Shown here in pieces: positions 1 to 8,978 of a stretch of 64,000 nt of DNA; position 1 is the first letter of the stretch; every line of letters begins with the position of its first letter. The DNA lies in NCBI GenBank assembly GCA_963740255.1, contig CAVUDO010000002.1:2170001-2234000 (forward strand), written 5' to 3'. The DNA is from CAVUDO01 sp963740255 (GTDB taxonomy: Bacteria > Actinomycetota > Actinomycetes > Mycobacteriales > Cryptosporangiaceae). The notes below the pieces were generated by a model that was not told the origin of the DNA, did not search any database, and saw nothing but the letters and a program-made list of their open reading frames with translations. A program made the position numbers and the translations under genes.

Positions 1-2161
1 CCGGCCGCGGACGTTCGCCGGCCGGCTCGACCGGGCTGGGCGCACGGGCCGCGGTGGACGGCGGCAGGGCGGCGATCGCGGCCCGGGCCTGCTCGGCCGT
101 GGCGGTGCCGAGGTCGAGGTCCCACTCGGCGGCCAGCCGTTCCAGCACCCGGCCGTCGGTGAGCGCGCCGACGCCCGTCAGCGTCATCGGGAACGGGCGG
201 TGCCGGCCCTCCCAGTCGAGGTAGGTGCCGGCCTTCTCGGCGGCGGCCGCGACCGGGAACACCACGTCGGCCCGCTCGGTCACCGCGGAGGCCCGCAGCT
301 CCAGGCTGACGACGAACCCGGCCATGTCCAGCGCCGTGAGCGCCGCCTCGGGGTCGGGCAGGTCGAACGGGTCGACGGCGCCGACCACCAGGCCGCCGAG
401 CTGGCCGGTGGCCGCGGCGGCGAGGATGCCAGCGGTGTCCCGGCCGGGGGCCGCCGGCAGCGCGTCCACGCCCCAGGCACCGGCCATCTCCGCGCGGGCA
501 CTCGCGTCCGCGACCCCGCGGCCGCCGGGCAGCAGGGTGGGCAGCAGCCCGGCGTCCACCGCACCGCGCTCACCGGCCCGCCGCGGCACCCAGGCCAGCT
601 TCGCCCCGGTGGTCATCGCCAGGATCGACGCGGCCGAGAGCGCGCCGCGGATGGCGGCCAGCCGTTCGCCGACCAGGATCACCGCGCCTTCGGTGCGCAA
701 CGCGTGGGCGAGGTCGCCGAGCGCGTCGGCAGCCTCGACGGTGCGCAGCGTGTCGAGCACCTTCGGCTCGGCGCCGGGAGCCGCCTCGATCAGCGTGCCG
801 CGGAGCTTGTCCAGGCCGCGGGTGGCCAGCGGCGCCACCGAGTAGATCGGCAGGCCGCGCGTGCGGGACGCCTTGCGCAGGCGGAGGAAGACGATCGGTG
901 ACTCCTCCTCGGGCTCGAACCCGACGAGCAGCACCACCGGGGCGGCGTCGAGGTCGGCGTAGGTGACGCCGCGCTCCGGCGTGACGCCGGCCACGTGGGC
1001 GCCCAGGAAGGTGGCTTCCTCCACCGAGTGCGGACGGGCCCGGAAGTCGACGTCGTTGGTGTCCAGCGCCCGCCGGGCGAACGCGGAGTAGGCGTAGGCG
1101 TCCTCGTAGGTGAGCCGGCCGCCGGCCAGCACGCCGACACCGCCGGCCTCCTTCGCCGCCGCCAGTCCGGACGCAGCCGCCGCGAACGCGTCCGTCCAGG
1201 AGGCGGGCTCCAGTTCACCGGCCTCGTTGCGGACCAGCGGGCCGGTCAGCCGGTCGACCGCCGTGGCGTAGGTGAACGCCCAGCGGCCCTTGTCGCAGTT
1301 CCACTCCTCGTTCACCGCCGGGTCGTCGGCGGCCAGGCGGCGGAGCACCTTGCCGCGCCGCCAGTCCGTCCGCATCGCACAGCCCGACGCGCAGTGCTCG
1401 CACACCGACGGGGTGCTGACCAGGTCGAACGGCCGGGCGCGGAACCGGTACGCCGCACCGGTCAGGGCACCGACCGGGCAGATCTGCACGGTGTTGCCGG
1501 AGTAGTACGACTGGAACGGTTCGTCCGTGCCGTCCTGGCTGTAGATCGCCACCTGCTCCAGCGCGCCCCGTTCGAACAGCTCGATGAACGGGTCGCCGGC
1601 GATCTGCTGGGAGAACCGGGTGCAGCGGGCGCAGAGCACGCACCGCTCGCGGTCGAGCAGCACCTGCGAGGAGATCGCGACCGGCTTGGGGAACGTCCGC
1701 TTGACGTCGCGGAACCGCGACTGGGCCGCACCGGTGCTCATCGCCTGGTTCTGCAGCGGGCACTCGCCGCCCTTGTCGCAGACCGGGCAGTCCAGCGGGT
1801 GGTTGATCAGCAGCAGCTCCATCGTGCCGCGCTGGGCCTTCTCGGCCATCGGACTGGTGAGCTGGGTCTTCACCACCATGCCCTCGGCCACGGCCATCGT
1901 GCACGCGGTGACGGGCTTGCGCTGGCCCTCCACGTCGACGATGCACTGCCGGCAGGCGCCGACGGGGTCGAGCAGCGGGTGGTCGCAGAACCGCGGGATC
2001 TGGATGCCGAGCAGCTCCGCCGCCCGGATCACCAGCGTGCCCTTGGGCACCGTCACCTCGACGCCGTCGATGGTCAGTGTCACCGCGTCGGACGCCTTGG
2101 CCACGTCGGTGCCCGGGGCCGCGGCCCCGTCACGCTTCGTGGACTGCTCGATGATCGTCAT
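1..2161 (-). CDS. nuoG: NADH-quinone oxidoreductase subunit G (partial, C-terminus beyond window)
   Basis: Iron-sulfur and molybdopterin-oxidoreductase-like subunit of the peripheral arm of complex I, relaying electrons from NADH towards quinone. About 720 residues are visible from the ATG at 2161 and the frame runs off the left edge. The N-terminus shows the 2Fe-2S ferredoxin-like pattern (FCDHP, GACRQC), the HC-type cluster region (CPVCDKGGECPLQ), then two ferredoxin cysteine sets (CVLCARC and CEHCASGC). The start lies 3 nt after the nuoF stop, so the two are translationally close. Family assignment is secure. Confidence 0.96.
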   Translation of the reverse strand, partial: MTIIEQSTKRDGAAAPGTDVAKASDAVTLTIDGVEVTVPKGTLVIRAAELLGIQIPRFCDHPLLDPVGACRQCIVDVEGQRKPVTACTMAVAEGMVVKTQLTSPMAEKAQRGTMELLLINHPLDCPVCDKGGECPLQNQAMSTGAAQSRFRDVKRTFPKPVAISSQVLLDRERCVLCARCTRFSQQIAGDPFIELFERGALEQVAIYSQDGTDEPFQSYYSGNTVQICPVGALTGAAYRFRARPFDLVSTPSVCEHCASGCAMRTDWRRGKVLRRLAADDPAVNEEWNCDKGRWAFTYATAVDRLTGPLVRNEAGELEPASWTDAFAAAASGLAAAKEAGGVGVLAGGRLTYEDAYAYSAFARRALDTNDVDFRARPHSVEEATFLGAHVAGVTPERGVTYADLDAAPVVLLVGFEPEEESPIVFLRLRKASRTRGLPIYSVAPLATRGLDKLRGTLIEAAPGAEPKVLDTLRTVEAADALGDLAHALRTEGAVILVGERLAAIRGALSAASILAMTTGAKLAWVPRRAGERGAVDAGLLPTLLPGGRGVADASARAEMAGAWGVDALPAAPGRDTAGILAAAATGQLGGLVVGAVDPFDLPDPEAALTALDMAGFVVSLELRASAVTERADVVFPVAAAAEKAGTYLDWEGRHRPFPMTLTGVGALTDGRVLERLAAEWDLDLGTATAEQARAAIAALPPSTAARAPSPVEPAGERPRP

Positions 2162-2164
2162 GGT

Positions 2165-3478
2165 TCAGTGGGCTCCGGCAAGCTCGGTCGCGGTCGCGGG
2201 CTTCAGCAGCGGCGGCTTGCGGCCCTCGATGTAGTCCCGGTAGTCCTGCTCGAAGTACTTGATCGTGGAGAGCACCGGGCTGGTCGCGCCGTCGCCGAGC
2301 GCGCAGAACGACCGGCCGAAGATGTTGTCGCAGGTGTCGGTGAGCACGCCGAGGTCCTCCGGCGTGCCCTGGCCGGACAGGATCCGCCGGAGCACCTGCA
2401 CCATCCAGTAGTTGCCCTCCCGGCACGGCGTGCACTTGCCGCACGACTCGTGGGCGTAGAAGACGATCCAGCGGTAGGTGGCGTACACCGGGCAGTCCTG
2501 GTCGGAGAAGACCATCACGGCGGTGGTGCCGAGCATGGAGCCGGCCGCGGCGGCGCCCTCGAAGTCCAGCGGCACGTCGAGGTGCTCGGCGGTGAAGATC
2601 GGGGTGGACGAGCCGCCGGGCGTCCAGAACCGCAGCTCGTGGCCGTCCTGCATCCCCCCGGCCAGCTCCAGCAGCTCCCGCAGCGTGGTGCCGAGCGAGC
2701 ACTCGTACTGGCCGGGCCGCTTCACCCGGCCGCTGACCGAGTAGATCTTCGGGCCGGGCGAGCGTTCGGTGCCCATCGACTTCCACCAGTCGGCGCCGCC
2801 GAGCACGATGAACGGGACGCTGGCCAGCGTCTCGACGTTGTTCACCACGGTCGGGCCGCCGTAGAGGCCGTGGGTGGCCGGGAACGGCGGCTTGAGCCGG
2901 GGCTGGCCGCGGTAGCCCTCCAGCGAGTCGAGCAGCGCCGTCTCCTCGCCGCAGATGTAGGCGCCGGCGCCACTGTGGACGACGAGTTCGAGGTTGAACC
3001 CGCTGCCCATGATGTTGCCGCCGAGGTAACCCCGGGCGTACGCCTCCTCGACGGCGTGCCGCACCCGGCGGGCGGCGTGCACGGACTCGCCACGGATGTA
3101 GATGGCCGCGAAGGTGGCCCGGATCGCGTACGCCGCGATCACGACGCCCTCGATCAGGCCGTGCGGGTCGGCCATCATGTACGGGATGTCCTTGCAGGTG
3201 CCCGGCTCGCCCTCGTCGGCGTTGACCACCAGGTAGCGCGGCGTGTCTGGACTTCCGCCCACGGGACCCTGCGGGATGAAGCCCCACTTCAGGCCGGTGG
3301 GAAAGCCGGCGCCGCCGCGTCCGCGCAGGCCGGAGTCCTTGACCAGCTGGATCAGGTCGTCCGGGTGGGACTTGAGCGCCTTGCGCAGTGCGGTGTACCC
3401 GTCGAGGCGCTCGTACACCGAGAGCTTCCAGGCCTCGGGCGAGAGCCAGCGCTTCGTGAGCACGGGGGTCAGCGTCAC
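2165..3478 (-). CDS. nuoF: NADH-quinone oxidoreductase subunit F (NADH/FMN binding)
   Basis: The 437-aa subunit that binds NADH and FMN and starts electron flow in complex I. Visible motifs are GRGGAGFPTG (residues 53-62, FMN/NADH loop), the acidic NADEGEPGT stretch near 86-94, and the N3 4Fe-4S ligands SCGKCTPC (Cys346, 349, 352) plus Cys392. Length is typical. It starts with GTG at 3478, overlapping the nuoE stop by 4 nt (GTGA), which indicates coupled translation in the nuoABCDEFG order. Confidence 0.97.
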   Translation of the reverse strand: MTLTPVLTKRWLSPEAWKLSVYERLDGYTALRKALKSHPDDLIQLVKDSGLRGRGGAGFPTGLKWGFIPQGPVGGSPDTPRYLVVNADEGEPGTCKDIPYMMADPHGLIEGVVIAAYAIRATFAAIYIRGESVHAARRVRHAVEEAYARGYLGGNIMGSGFNLELVVHSGAGAYICGEETALLDSLEGYRGQPRLKPPFPATHGLYGGPTVVNNVETLASVPFIVLGGADWWKSMGTERSPGPKIYSVSGRVKRPGQYECSLGTTLRELLELAGGMQDGHELRFWTPGGSSTPIFTAEHLDVPLDFEGAAAAGSMLGTTAVMVFSDQDCPVYATYRWIVFYAHESCGKCTPCREGNYWMVQVLRRILSGQGTPEDLGVLTDTCDNIFGRSFCALGDGATSPVLSTIKYFEQDYRDYIEGRKPPLLKPATATELAGAH

Positions 3479-4350
3479 GTGCTCTTCTCCTTGCGGGCGG
3501 CGGCTTCGGCGGGCCGGGGGTCGGCCGCGGGTGCGTCGCCGGCGGGCTTGGAGTCGGCCGCCGGCTTCGGCACGGTCGGACTCTTCTCAGCCGGCGTGAT
3601 CGGCAGGCTGGCCGGGGCCGGCTTCGCGCTGGGGATCGGCGTCGACGGGTCGAAGTTCGGCACGCTGACGCCGCGTTCGCCCGCCAGCCGGTTGCCGGCC
3701 AGCGTCGGCTCACCGGCCGGGCCAGCGGCGACCGCGCCCTGCCGGTGGTCCGGGAAGCCGGCGAGCTGCCGCGAGGTCTCCTTGAACGAGCACAGCGGCG
3801 CGCCACGGGTGGGCGGCGGACGCTCGCCCTGCTGGAGCCGCTTCACCACGTCCAGGGCCGAGTCGGCGTCCACCTGGTCGAAGAACTCGTAGTTGACGGT
3901 CATCACCGGGGCGTAGTCGCAGGCCGCCAGGCACTCGGCGTGCTCCAGCGTGATCGCGCCGTCCTCGGTGGTCTGGTCATGCCCGACACCCAGGTACTCG
4001 GTCAACGCCTGGTACGCCCGGTCGCCGCCGAGGACGCCGCACATCGTGTTCGTGCACACACTGACCAGGTACTCGCCGGTCGGGCGGCGCTTGTACATCG
4101 TGTAGAACGTCGCGACCGCGCCCACCTCGGCCTTGGTCAGCCCGAGCATCTCGGCGCAGAACGCGATGCCCTCCGGCATGACGTAGCCGTCCACCGACTG
4201 CACCAGGTGCAGCATCGGCAGCAGCGCCGACCGCGACCGGCCCTCGGGATACCGCGCCATCAGCTCGCGCGCCACCTCGGCGGTCCCGGCCCGGGTCTTC
4301 TCGTCGGTCAGCGCGCTCGTTGCCCGGGCGCTGGTCGGTTGGGCACTCAT
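3475..4350 (-). CDS. nuoE: NADH-quinone oxidoreductase subunit E
   Basis: Thioredoxin-like 2Fe-2S subunit (cluster N1a) that sits beside NuoF. The 291-aa product has the four ligands in the expected C-x4-C and C-x3-C spacing (Cys99, Cys104, Cys140, Cys144). Residues from about 185 on form a long Pro/Ala/Lys-rich tail, which from memory also occurs in other actinobacterial NuoE proteins and is probably disordered. The ATG at 4350 overlaps the nuoD stop by one base (TGATG). Confidence 0.95.
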   Translation of the reverse strand: MSAQPTSARATSALTDEKTRAGTAEVARELMARYPEGRSRSALLPMLHLVQSVDGYVMPEGIAFCAEMLGLTKAEVGAVATFYTMYKRRPTGEYLVSVCTNTMCGVLGGDRAYQALTEYLGVGHDQTTEDGAITLEHAECLAACDYAPVMTVNYEFFDQVDADSALDVVKRLQQGERPPPTRGAPLCSFKETSRQLAGFPDHRQGAVAAGPAGEPTLAGNRLAGERGVSVPNFDPSTPIPSAKPAPASLPITPAEKSPTVPKPAADSKPAGDAPAADPRPAEAAARKEKST

Positions 4351-5667
4351 CAACGGTCCACTCCCCCCATGACGGGGTCCAGCGAGGCGCCCGCCGCGAT
4401 CACGTCGGCGATCGGGGCGCCCTCGACCATCGCCGGGAACGCCTGCAGGTTGACGAACGAGGGGTCCCGCACGTGCACCCGGTACGGCCTGGTGCCGCCC
4501 GAGGAGACCATGTGGACGCCCAGCTCGCCGCGGGGCGACTCCACCGGCACGTACACCTGCCCTGCCGGCACCCGGAAGCCCTCGGTGACCAGCTTGAAGT
4601 GGTGGATCAGGGCCTCCATCGACTGGCCCATGATCCGGCGCACATGTTCGAGGGAGTTGCCGAGCCCGTCCGCGCCCAGGGCGAGCTGCGCGGGCCAGGC
4701 AATCTTCTTGTCGGCGACCATCACCGGGCCGGGCGCGAGCCGGTCGAGCGCCTGCCCGACGATCTTCAGCGACTCCTTCATCTCGGCCAGCCGGACGAGG
4801 TAGCGGCCCCACACGTCGCCGCTCTTCTCCACCGGGACGTCGAAGTCGTACGTCTCGTACCCGCAGTACGGCTCGGTCTTGCGCAGATCCCAGGGCAGGC
4901 CGGCCGAGCGCAGCACCGGGCCGGTGATGCCCAGCGACATGCAGCCGGTGACGTCGAGGTAGCCGACGCCGACCGTGCGGGCCCGCCAGATCGGGTTGCC
5001 GGAGAGCAGGTCCTCGTACTCGTAGATTCGGTCGGGCATGTAGGCCGAGGAACTCGCGGATCTTGTCCTCGGCGCCCGGCGGGAGGTCCTGGGCGACCCC
5101 GCCCGGCCGGACGTACGCGTGGTTCATCCGCAGGCCGGTGACCGCCTCGAAGATGTCCAGGATGTACTCGCGCTCGCGGAAGCCGTAGATCATCATCGAC
5201 AGCGCGCCGAGTTCCATGCCGCAGGTGGCCAGCCACACCAGGTGCGAGCTGATCCGGTTGAGTTCCATCATCAGCACGCGGATCGTGGTGGCGCGCTCCG
5301 GGATCTGATCGGTGATGCCGAGCAGCTTCTCCACGGCCAGGCAGTACGCCGTCTCGTTGAACAGCGGCGCGAGGTAGTCCATCCGGGTGACGAACGTGGT
5401 GCCCTGCGTCCAGTTGCGGTACTCGGCGTTCTTCTCGATGCCGGTGTGCAGGTAGCCGATCACCGACCGGGCCTCGACCACCGTCTCGCCCTCGAGCTCC
5501 AGCACGAGCCGCAGCACACCGTGCGTGGACGGGTGCTGCGGGCCCATGTTGATGACCAGCCGCTCCTCGCCGACCGGGTCGATGTCGTCCCAGTCGCCGC
5601 CGGTGACGGTGTACACCCGGCCCTCGGTCGTCTCGCGCGCCGACGCGTACGGATCCGTGGTCGTCAT
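4350..5667 (-). pseudogene. nuoD: NADH-quinone oxidoreductase subunit D, broken by a one-base insertion as read (probable sequence error)
   Basis: The 49-kDa-type subunit that lines the quinone-reduction site of complex I. The N-terminal part starts at ATG 5667 and reads NMGPQHPSTHG, GYLHTGIEKN and the expected helices up to DKIREFL. The frame then shifts. The rest (MPDRIYEYEDLLSGNPIW through the usual C-terminus) continues in another frame to the stop at 4350. The extra base is one of 5043-5046 (GGCC on the plus strand); removing one base restores a continuous 438-aa NuoD. Both halves are fully conserved and every neighbour is intact, so I favour a consensus error over true inactivation. Confidence 0.9.
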
Positions 5668-6317
5668 GTGTAGGCCCTCCGGGTGTCCGGCGGCGGGATC
5701 TGGGCGCCCTTGTACTCCACCGGAACGCCCCCGAGCGGGTAGTCCTTGCGCTGCGGGTGGCCCTCCCAGTCGTCCGGCATCAGGATCCGGGTGAGCGCGG
5801 GGTGGCCGTCGAAGACGATGCCGAACATGTCGTACGTCTCGCGCTCCTGCCAGTCGGCGGTCGGGTAGACCGAGGTCACCGACGGGACGTGCGGGTCGTC
5901 CGCGGTGACCGCGACCTCCAGCCGGATCCGGCGGCGGAACGTCATGCTGGTCAGGTGGTAGGCCACGTGCAGGCGGGCCGGTTCGTCCGGTGCGGCGTCG
6001 AGGTAGTCCACACCGGACACCGAGCTGCACAGCTCGAACCGCAGCGCCTCGTCGTCGCGCAGCGTCCTGCACACCTCGGCGACGGCCTCGCGGCGGACGT
6101 GGAAGGTGATCTCGCCGCGGTCGACCACCACCCGGGTCAGGGCGTCGGCGACCTCCCCTCGCCCGAGGGCGAGGTCCAGGGCGTCGGCGACCTCGTCGAA
6201 GTAGCCGCCGTAGGGCGCGGGCGTCGAGCGTGGGTCGGCCCGGTGCCGGATCAGCCCGCCGAACCCGGACGTGTCGCCCGACCCGGCGACCCCGAACATC
6301 CCTGTCTGTTCAGTCAC
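5664..6317 (-). CDS. nuoC: NADH-quinone oxidoreductase subunit C
   Basis: The 30-kDa-type subunit that pairs with NuoD in the connecting module of complex I. The 217-aa product carries the family signature ERETYDMFGIVFDGHP followed by LTRILMPDDWEGHPQRKDYPLGG near the C-terminus. The start is taken as GTG 6317, which overlaps the nuoB stop (GTGA); an upstream reading would be only an extension through nuoB. The stop overlaps the nuoD ATG. Confidence 0.95.
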   Translation of the reverse strand: MTEQTGMFGVAGSGDTSGFGGLIRHRADPRSTPAPYGGYFDEVADALDLALGRGEVADALTRVVVDRGEITFHVRREAVAEVCRTLRDDEALRFELCSSVSGVDYLDAAPDEPARLHVAYHLTSMTFRRRIRLEVAVTADDPHVPSVTSVYPTADWQERETYDMFGIVFDGHPALTRILMPDDWEGHPQRKDYPLGGVPVEYKGAQIPPPDTRRAYT

Positions 6318-6952
6318 GTCGACGTGCCCGTCTCGATCCGGAGTTGCTCCTCGCGGCCTTCGGCCGCGGCCTGCTCCCACTCCGTGCGCCGATGCTTGTC
6401 GAACTTCCAGGAGGACGGCATGTCGCCGGGACGGGCCAGTTCGCCGCGGGACTGCAGCTCGCGCTGCTGCGTCGCCCGCTTGGCGCCCAGCGGCTCGGCC
6501 ATGATCTTGTCGTGCAGCCGCAGGATCGCGTCGATGAGCATCTCCGGCCGCGGCGGGCAGCCGGGCAGGTACACGTCCACCGGCACGATGTGGTCGACGC
6601 CCTGCACGAGCGCGTAGTTGTTGAACATGCCGCCCGAACTCGCGCAGACGCCCATCGAGAGCACCCACTTGGGCTCGGGCATCTGGTCGTAGATCTGCCG
6701 CAGCACCGGCGCCATCTTCTGGCTCACCCGGCCGGCGACGATCATCAGGTCGGCCTGCCGCGGCGAGGCGCGGAACACCTCCATGCCGAACCGCCCGAGG
6801 TCGTAGCGGGCGGCGCCGGTCGTCATCATCTCGATCGCGCAGCACGCCAGGCCGAAGGTGGCCGGCCACAGCGAGGACTTGCGGGTCCAGTTCACCAGCT
6901 TCTCGACGCTGGTGAGCAGGACGCCGCTCGGGATCTTCTCTTCCAGGCCCAT
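6314..6952 (-). CDS. nuoB: NADH-quinone oxidoreductase subunit B
   Basis: Carries the terminal N2 4Fe-4S cluster that hands electrons to menaquinone. The 212-aa product shows the tandem cysteines LACCAIEMM (Cys37, Cys38), GVCASSGGM (Cys103) and PGCPPRPE (Cys132). The C-terminal ~40 residues after the core are charged and variable. The ATG at 6952 lies 4 nt after the nuoA stop. Confidence 0.97.
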   Translation of the reverse strand: MGLEEKIPSGVLLTSVEKLVNWTRKSSLWPATFGLACCAIEMMTTGAARYDLGRFGMEVFRASPRQADLMIVAGRVSQKMAPVLRQIYDQMPEPKWVLSMGVCASSGGMFNNYALVQGVDHIVPVDVYLPGCPPRPEMLIDAILRLHDKIMAEPLGAKRATQQRELQSRGELARPGDMPSSWKFDKHRRTEWEQAAAEGREEQLRIETGTST

Positions 6953-6956
6953 GTGC

Positions 6957-7334
6957 TCAGTCCCAGTCCAGGCCGCCGCGCCGCCACACGTATGCGTAGG
7001 CGAGGAACACGGTGCCGATGAAGAGGACCATCTCGACCAGCCCGAACACGCCCAACGCCTCGTTCGCGACGGCCCACGGGTAGAGGAAGATGATCTCGAT
7101 GTCGAAGACGATGAACAGCATCGCCGTCAGGTAGAACTTCACCGGGAACCGGCCCCCGCCCGCCGGCTGCGGGGCGGTCTCGATCCCGCACTCGTACGGG
7201 TCGAGCTTGGCCTTGTTGTAGCGGCGCGGGCCGATGTACGGCGCGGCGGCCACGGAGAAGAGCGCGAATCCGGCCGCCAGCACGAACAGCCCGACGATCG
7301 GGGCGTACAGCCAGAGCTGTGCAGCGTCCTGCAT
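6957..7334 (-). CDS. nuoA: NADH-quinone oxidoreductase subunit A
   Basis: Small membrane subunit of complex I, 125 aa, with three predicted transmembrane helices (about residues 10-31, 66-90 and 96-117). It holds the family motif LDPYECGIETAP and the acidic FDIEIIFLYPWA segment of helix 2. It is the first gene of the nuo operon. A purine-rich AGGAAGG lies about 14 nt upstream of its ATG. The 215 bp between it and menJ should hold the operon promoter. Confidence 0.95.
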   Translation of the reverse strand: MQDAAQLWLYAPIVGLFVLAAGFALFSVAAAPYIGPRRYNKAKLDPYECGIETAPQPAGGGRFPVKFYLTAMLFIVFDIEIIFLYPWAVANEALGVFGLVEMVLFIGTVFLAYAYVWRRGGLDWD

Positions 7335-7423
7335 CGGAACAGTTCGTCCTTCCTGTCTCGGTGCCGGCGAGGCGGTGCCGGCGGGTGTGCGGGGCGCGGG
7401 CTCTGGTCAGTCCGGTCGGCGAC

Positions 7424-7429
7424 ACCCTA
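7424..7429 (-). promoter_or_regulatory. candidate -10 element for the nuo operon
   Basis: On the minus strand a TAGGGT hexamer, which matches the actinomycete -10 pattern TAnnnT, lies about 90 nt upstream of nuoA. I see no convincing -35 hexamer, so this is only a position to test by transcript mapping. Confidence 0.25.
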
Positions 7430-7505
7430 CGACGGCCGGCGACCGTCCCGCGCTCCGGGTGCTGCGCTTGTCCGGTACCTCGCTCCGCCCGGTGCCTGAC
7501 TGGTC

Positions 7506-7524
7506 GGCGGGCGGGTTGCCCGCC
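7506..7524 (-). terminator. GC-rich hairpin downstream of menJ
   Basis: GGCGGGC and GCCCGCC form a 7-bp stem with a 5-nt loop, 26 nt beyond the menJ stop on the minus strand and before the nuoA leader. There is no U-tract, as is common for actinomycete terminators. It could instead be part of the nuo leader. Confidence 0.35.
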
Positions 7525-7549
7525 TGCCTGCCCGGCCCGTGTCGCCCGG

Positions 7550-8857
7550 TCATACGGCCGGGGTGATCCTGGTCAGGCCGTTGATCACCCGGTCCATGGC
7601 GTCGCCGCCGCGAGGGTCGGTGAGGTTGGCGAGCAGCTTCAGGACGAACTTCATCAGCAACGGCCGGGGCAGCCCGTGGCGGGTGGCGATCTTCATCACG
7701 TTGGGGTTGCCGATCAGCTTCACGAACGCGGTGCCGAGCCGGTAGTACCCGCCGTACCGGTCGGCGAGCAGCGTCGGGTAGGTGCGCAGCGTCCGTTCCC
7801 GTTCCGGGCCCTCGGACCGGCCGAGCGCGTCGACGGCCACCTCCGCCGCGATCTGCCCGGACTCCATCGCATACGCGATGCCCTCGCCGTTGAACGGGTT
7901 CACCATGCCGCCGCAGTCGCCGACCAGGATCAGCCCGCGGCTGTAGTGGGGCTTGCGGTTGAAGGCCATCGGCAACGCCGCCCCGCGCACCGGGCCGGCC
8001 GCGTTCTCCTCGGCGAAGCCCCACTCCTCGGGCAGGCCGGCCAGCCAGCCCTTGAGCAGACCGCGGTAGTCCACGTTCTGGAAGGCCGCGCTGGTGTTGA
8101 GGATGCCGAGGCCGACGTTGGAGCGGCCGTCGCCCAGCCCGAAGATCCAGCCGTAGCCGGGGAGCAGGATCTCCTTGCCGGCGTTGCGGTCCCACAGTTC
8201 CAGCCACGACTCGAGGTAGTCGTCGTCGTGGCGGGGGCTCTCGTAGTACCGCCGCACCGCCACGCCCATCGGCCGCTTCTCGTTGCGGCCCATGCCCAGC
8301 GAAAGCGCGAACCGGCCCGACACGCCGTCCGCGGCGATCACCAGCGGGGCGGTATAGGTGGCGGGGGTCTTCTCTTTGCCCAGCGACGCCTCGACGCCGG
8401 CCACCCGCCCGGCCTTGTCGAGCACCGCCCCGGTCACGGTGGTGGAGGTCTGCACCCGGGCACCGGCCTTCACGGCGGCCTGGGCGATCAGGTCGTCCAT
8501 GTCCAACCGGGTGCGGGTGAGGCCGTAGCCGGGGTAGCTGTCCAGCTCCGGCCAGGGCAGCTCCACCCGCATGCCGCCGCCGATCACCCGCAGACCCTTG
8601 TTGCGCAGCCAGCCGGCGTCCTCGCTGGTGTCCAGGTTCAGGTCGAGCAGCGCCCGGACCGACCGCGGGGTGAGACCGTCGCCGCACACCTTCTCGCGCG
8701 GGAACTCCGTCTTCTCCAGGACCAGTACGTCCAGGCCCGCGGAGGCGAGGTGGTAGGCCGCCGCGGAGCCACCGGGGCCGGCACCGACGACGATCACGTC
8801 GGCCTCGTCCCTGGTCGGCAGGGCGCCCTGGGTGGCACTGGTGGTCACGGCGGTCAC
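7550..8857 (-). CDS. menJ: geranylgeranyl reductase-family flavoprotein, probable menaquinone reductase MenJ
   Basis: FAD-dependent enzyme of the geranylgeranyl reductase family, 435 aa. The N-terminal dinucleotide-binding loop reads VVGAGPGGSAAA, followed by the family segment FPREKVCGDGLTPR and a later GDCGGMVNPFNGEGI FAD motif. Placement between the nuo operon and menG matches M. tuberculosis Rv0561c, which reduces one isoprene unit of the menaquinone tail, so saturation of menaquinone is the likely role (inference from context). Archaeal-lipid-type substrates are the alternative. Two inverted repeats lie upstream of the start. Confidence 0.85.
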   Translation of the reverse strand: MTAVTTSATQGALPTRDEADVIVVGAGPGGSAAAYHLASAGLDVLVLEKTEFPREKVCGDGLTPRSVRALLDLNLDTSEDAGWLRNKGLRVIGGGMRVELPWPELDSYPGYGLTRTRLDMDDLIAQAAVKAGARVQTSTTVTGAVLDKAGRVAGVEASLGKEKTPATYTAPLVIAADGVSGRFALSLGMGRNEKRPMGVAVRRYYESPRHDDDYLESWLELWDRNAGKEILLPGYGWIFGLGDGRSNVGLGILNTSAAFQNVDYRGLLKGWLAGLPEEWGFAEENAAGPVRGAALPMAFNRKPHYSRGLILVGDCGGMVNPFNGEGIAYAMESGQIAAEVAVDALGRSEGPERERTLRTYPTLLADRYGGYYRLGTAFVKLIGNPNVMKIATRHGLPRPLLMKFVLKLLANLTDPRGGDAMDRVINGLTRITPAV

Positions 8858-8877
8858 TCCGGCGAGGGGGTTCGCTT

Positions 8878-8891
8878 GTGAACGGGTTCAC
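8878..8891. promoter_or_regulatory. inverted repeat 20 nt upstream of menJ
   Basis: GTGAAC-GG-GTTCAC is a perfect 6-bp inverted repeat immediately upstream of the menJ start codon at 8857. Size and position suit a dimeric repressor site. The cognate regulator is unknown. Confidence 0.4.
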
Positions 8892-8933
8892 GAAGTCCTG
8901 ACAGGCCGAAGTCTATGCCGCGCGCGGCGTTGC

Positions 8934-8962
8934 CGCCGGGTTAGGTTGCCCTAACTCCGGCG
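8934..8962. promoter_or_regulatory. GTTAGG/CCTAAC palindrome between menG and menJ
   Basis: GTTAGG-TTGC-CCTAAC is a perfect inverted repeat, extended outward by CGCCGG and CCGGCG with one bulge. It lies 16 nt after the menG stop and 77 nt before the menJ start. The long stem suits a terminator-like hairpin. The TTAGGTT...CTAAC core also partly resembles the DtxR/IdeR iron box (12 of 19 consensus positions by my count), so an operator is possible. Confidence 0.4.
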
Positions 8963-8978
8963 CGGCTCGAACGTCCGC

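Noticed and set aside
995..3892. 965-aa plus-strand open frame across the nuo genes
   Set aside because: Antisense shadow of nuoE-nuoG with Arg/Gly/His-rich composition and no recognisable domain; an artefact of high GC.
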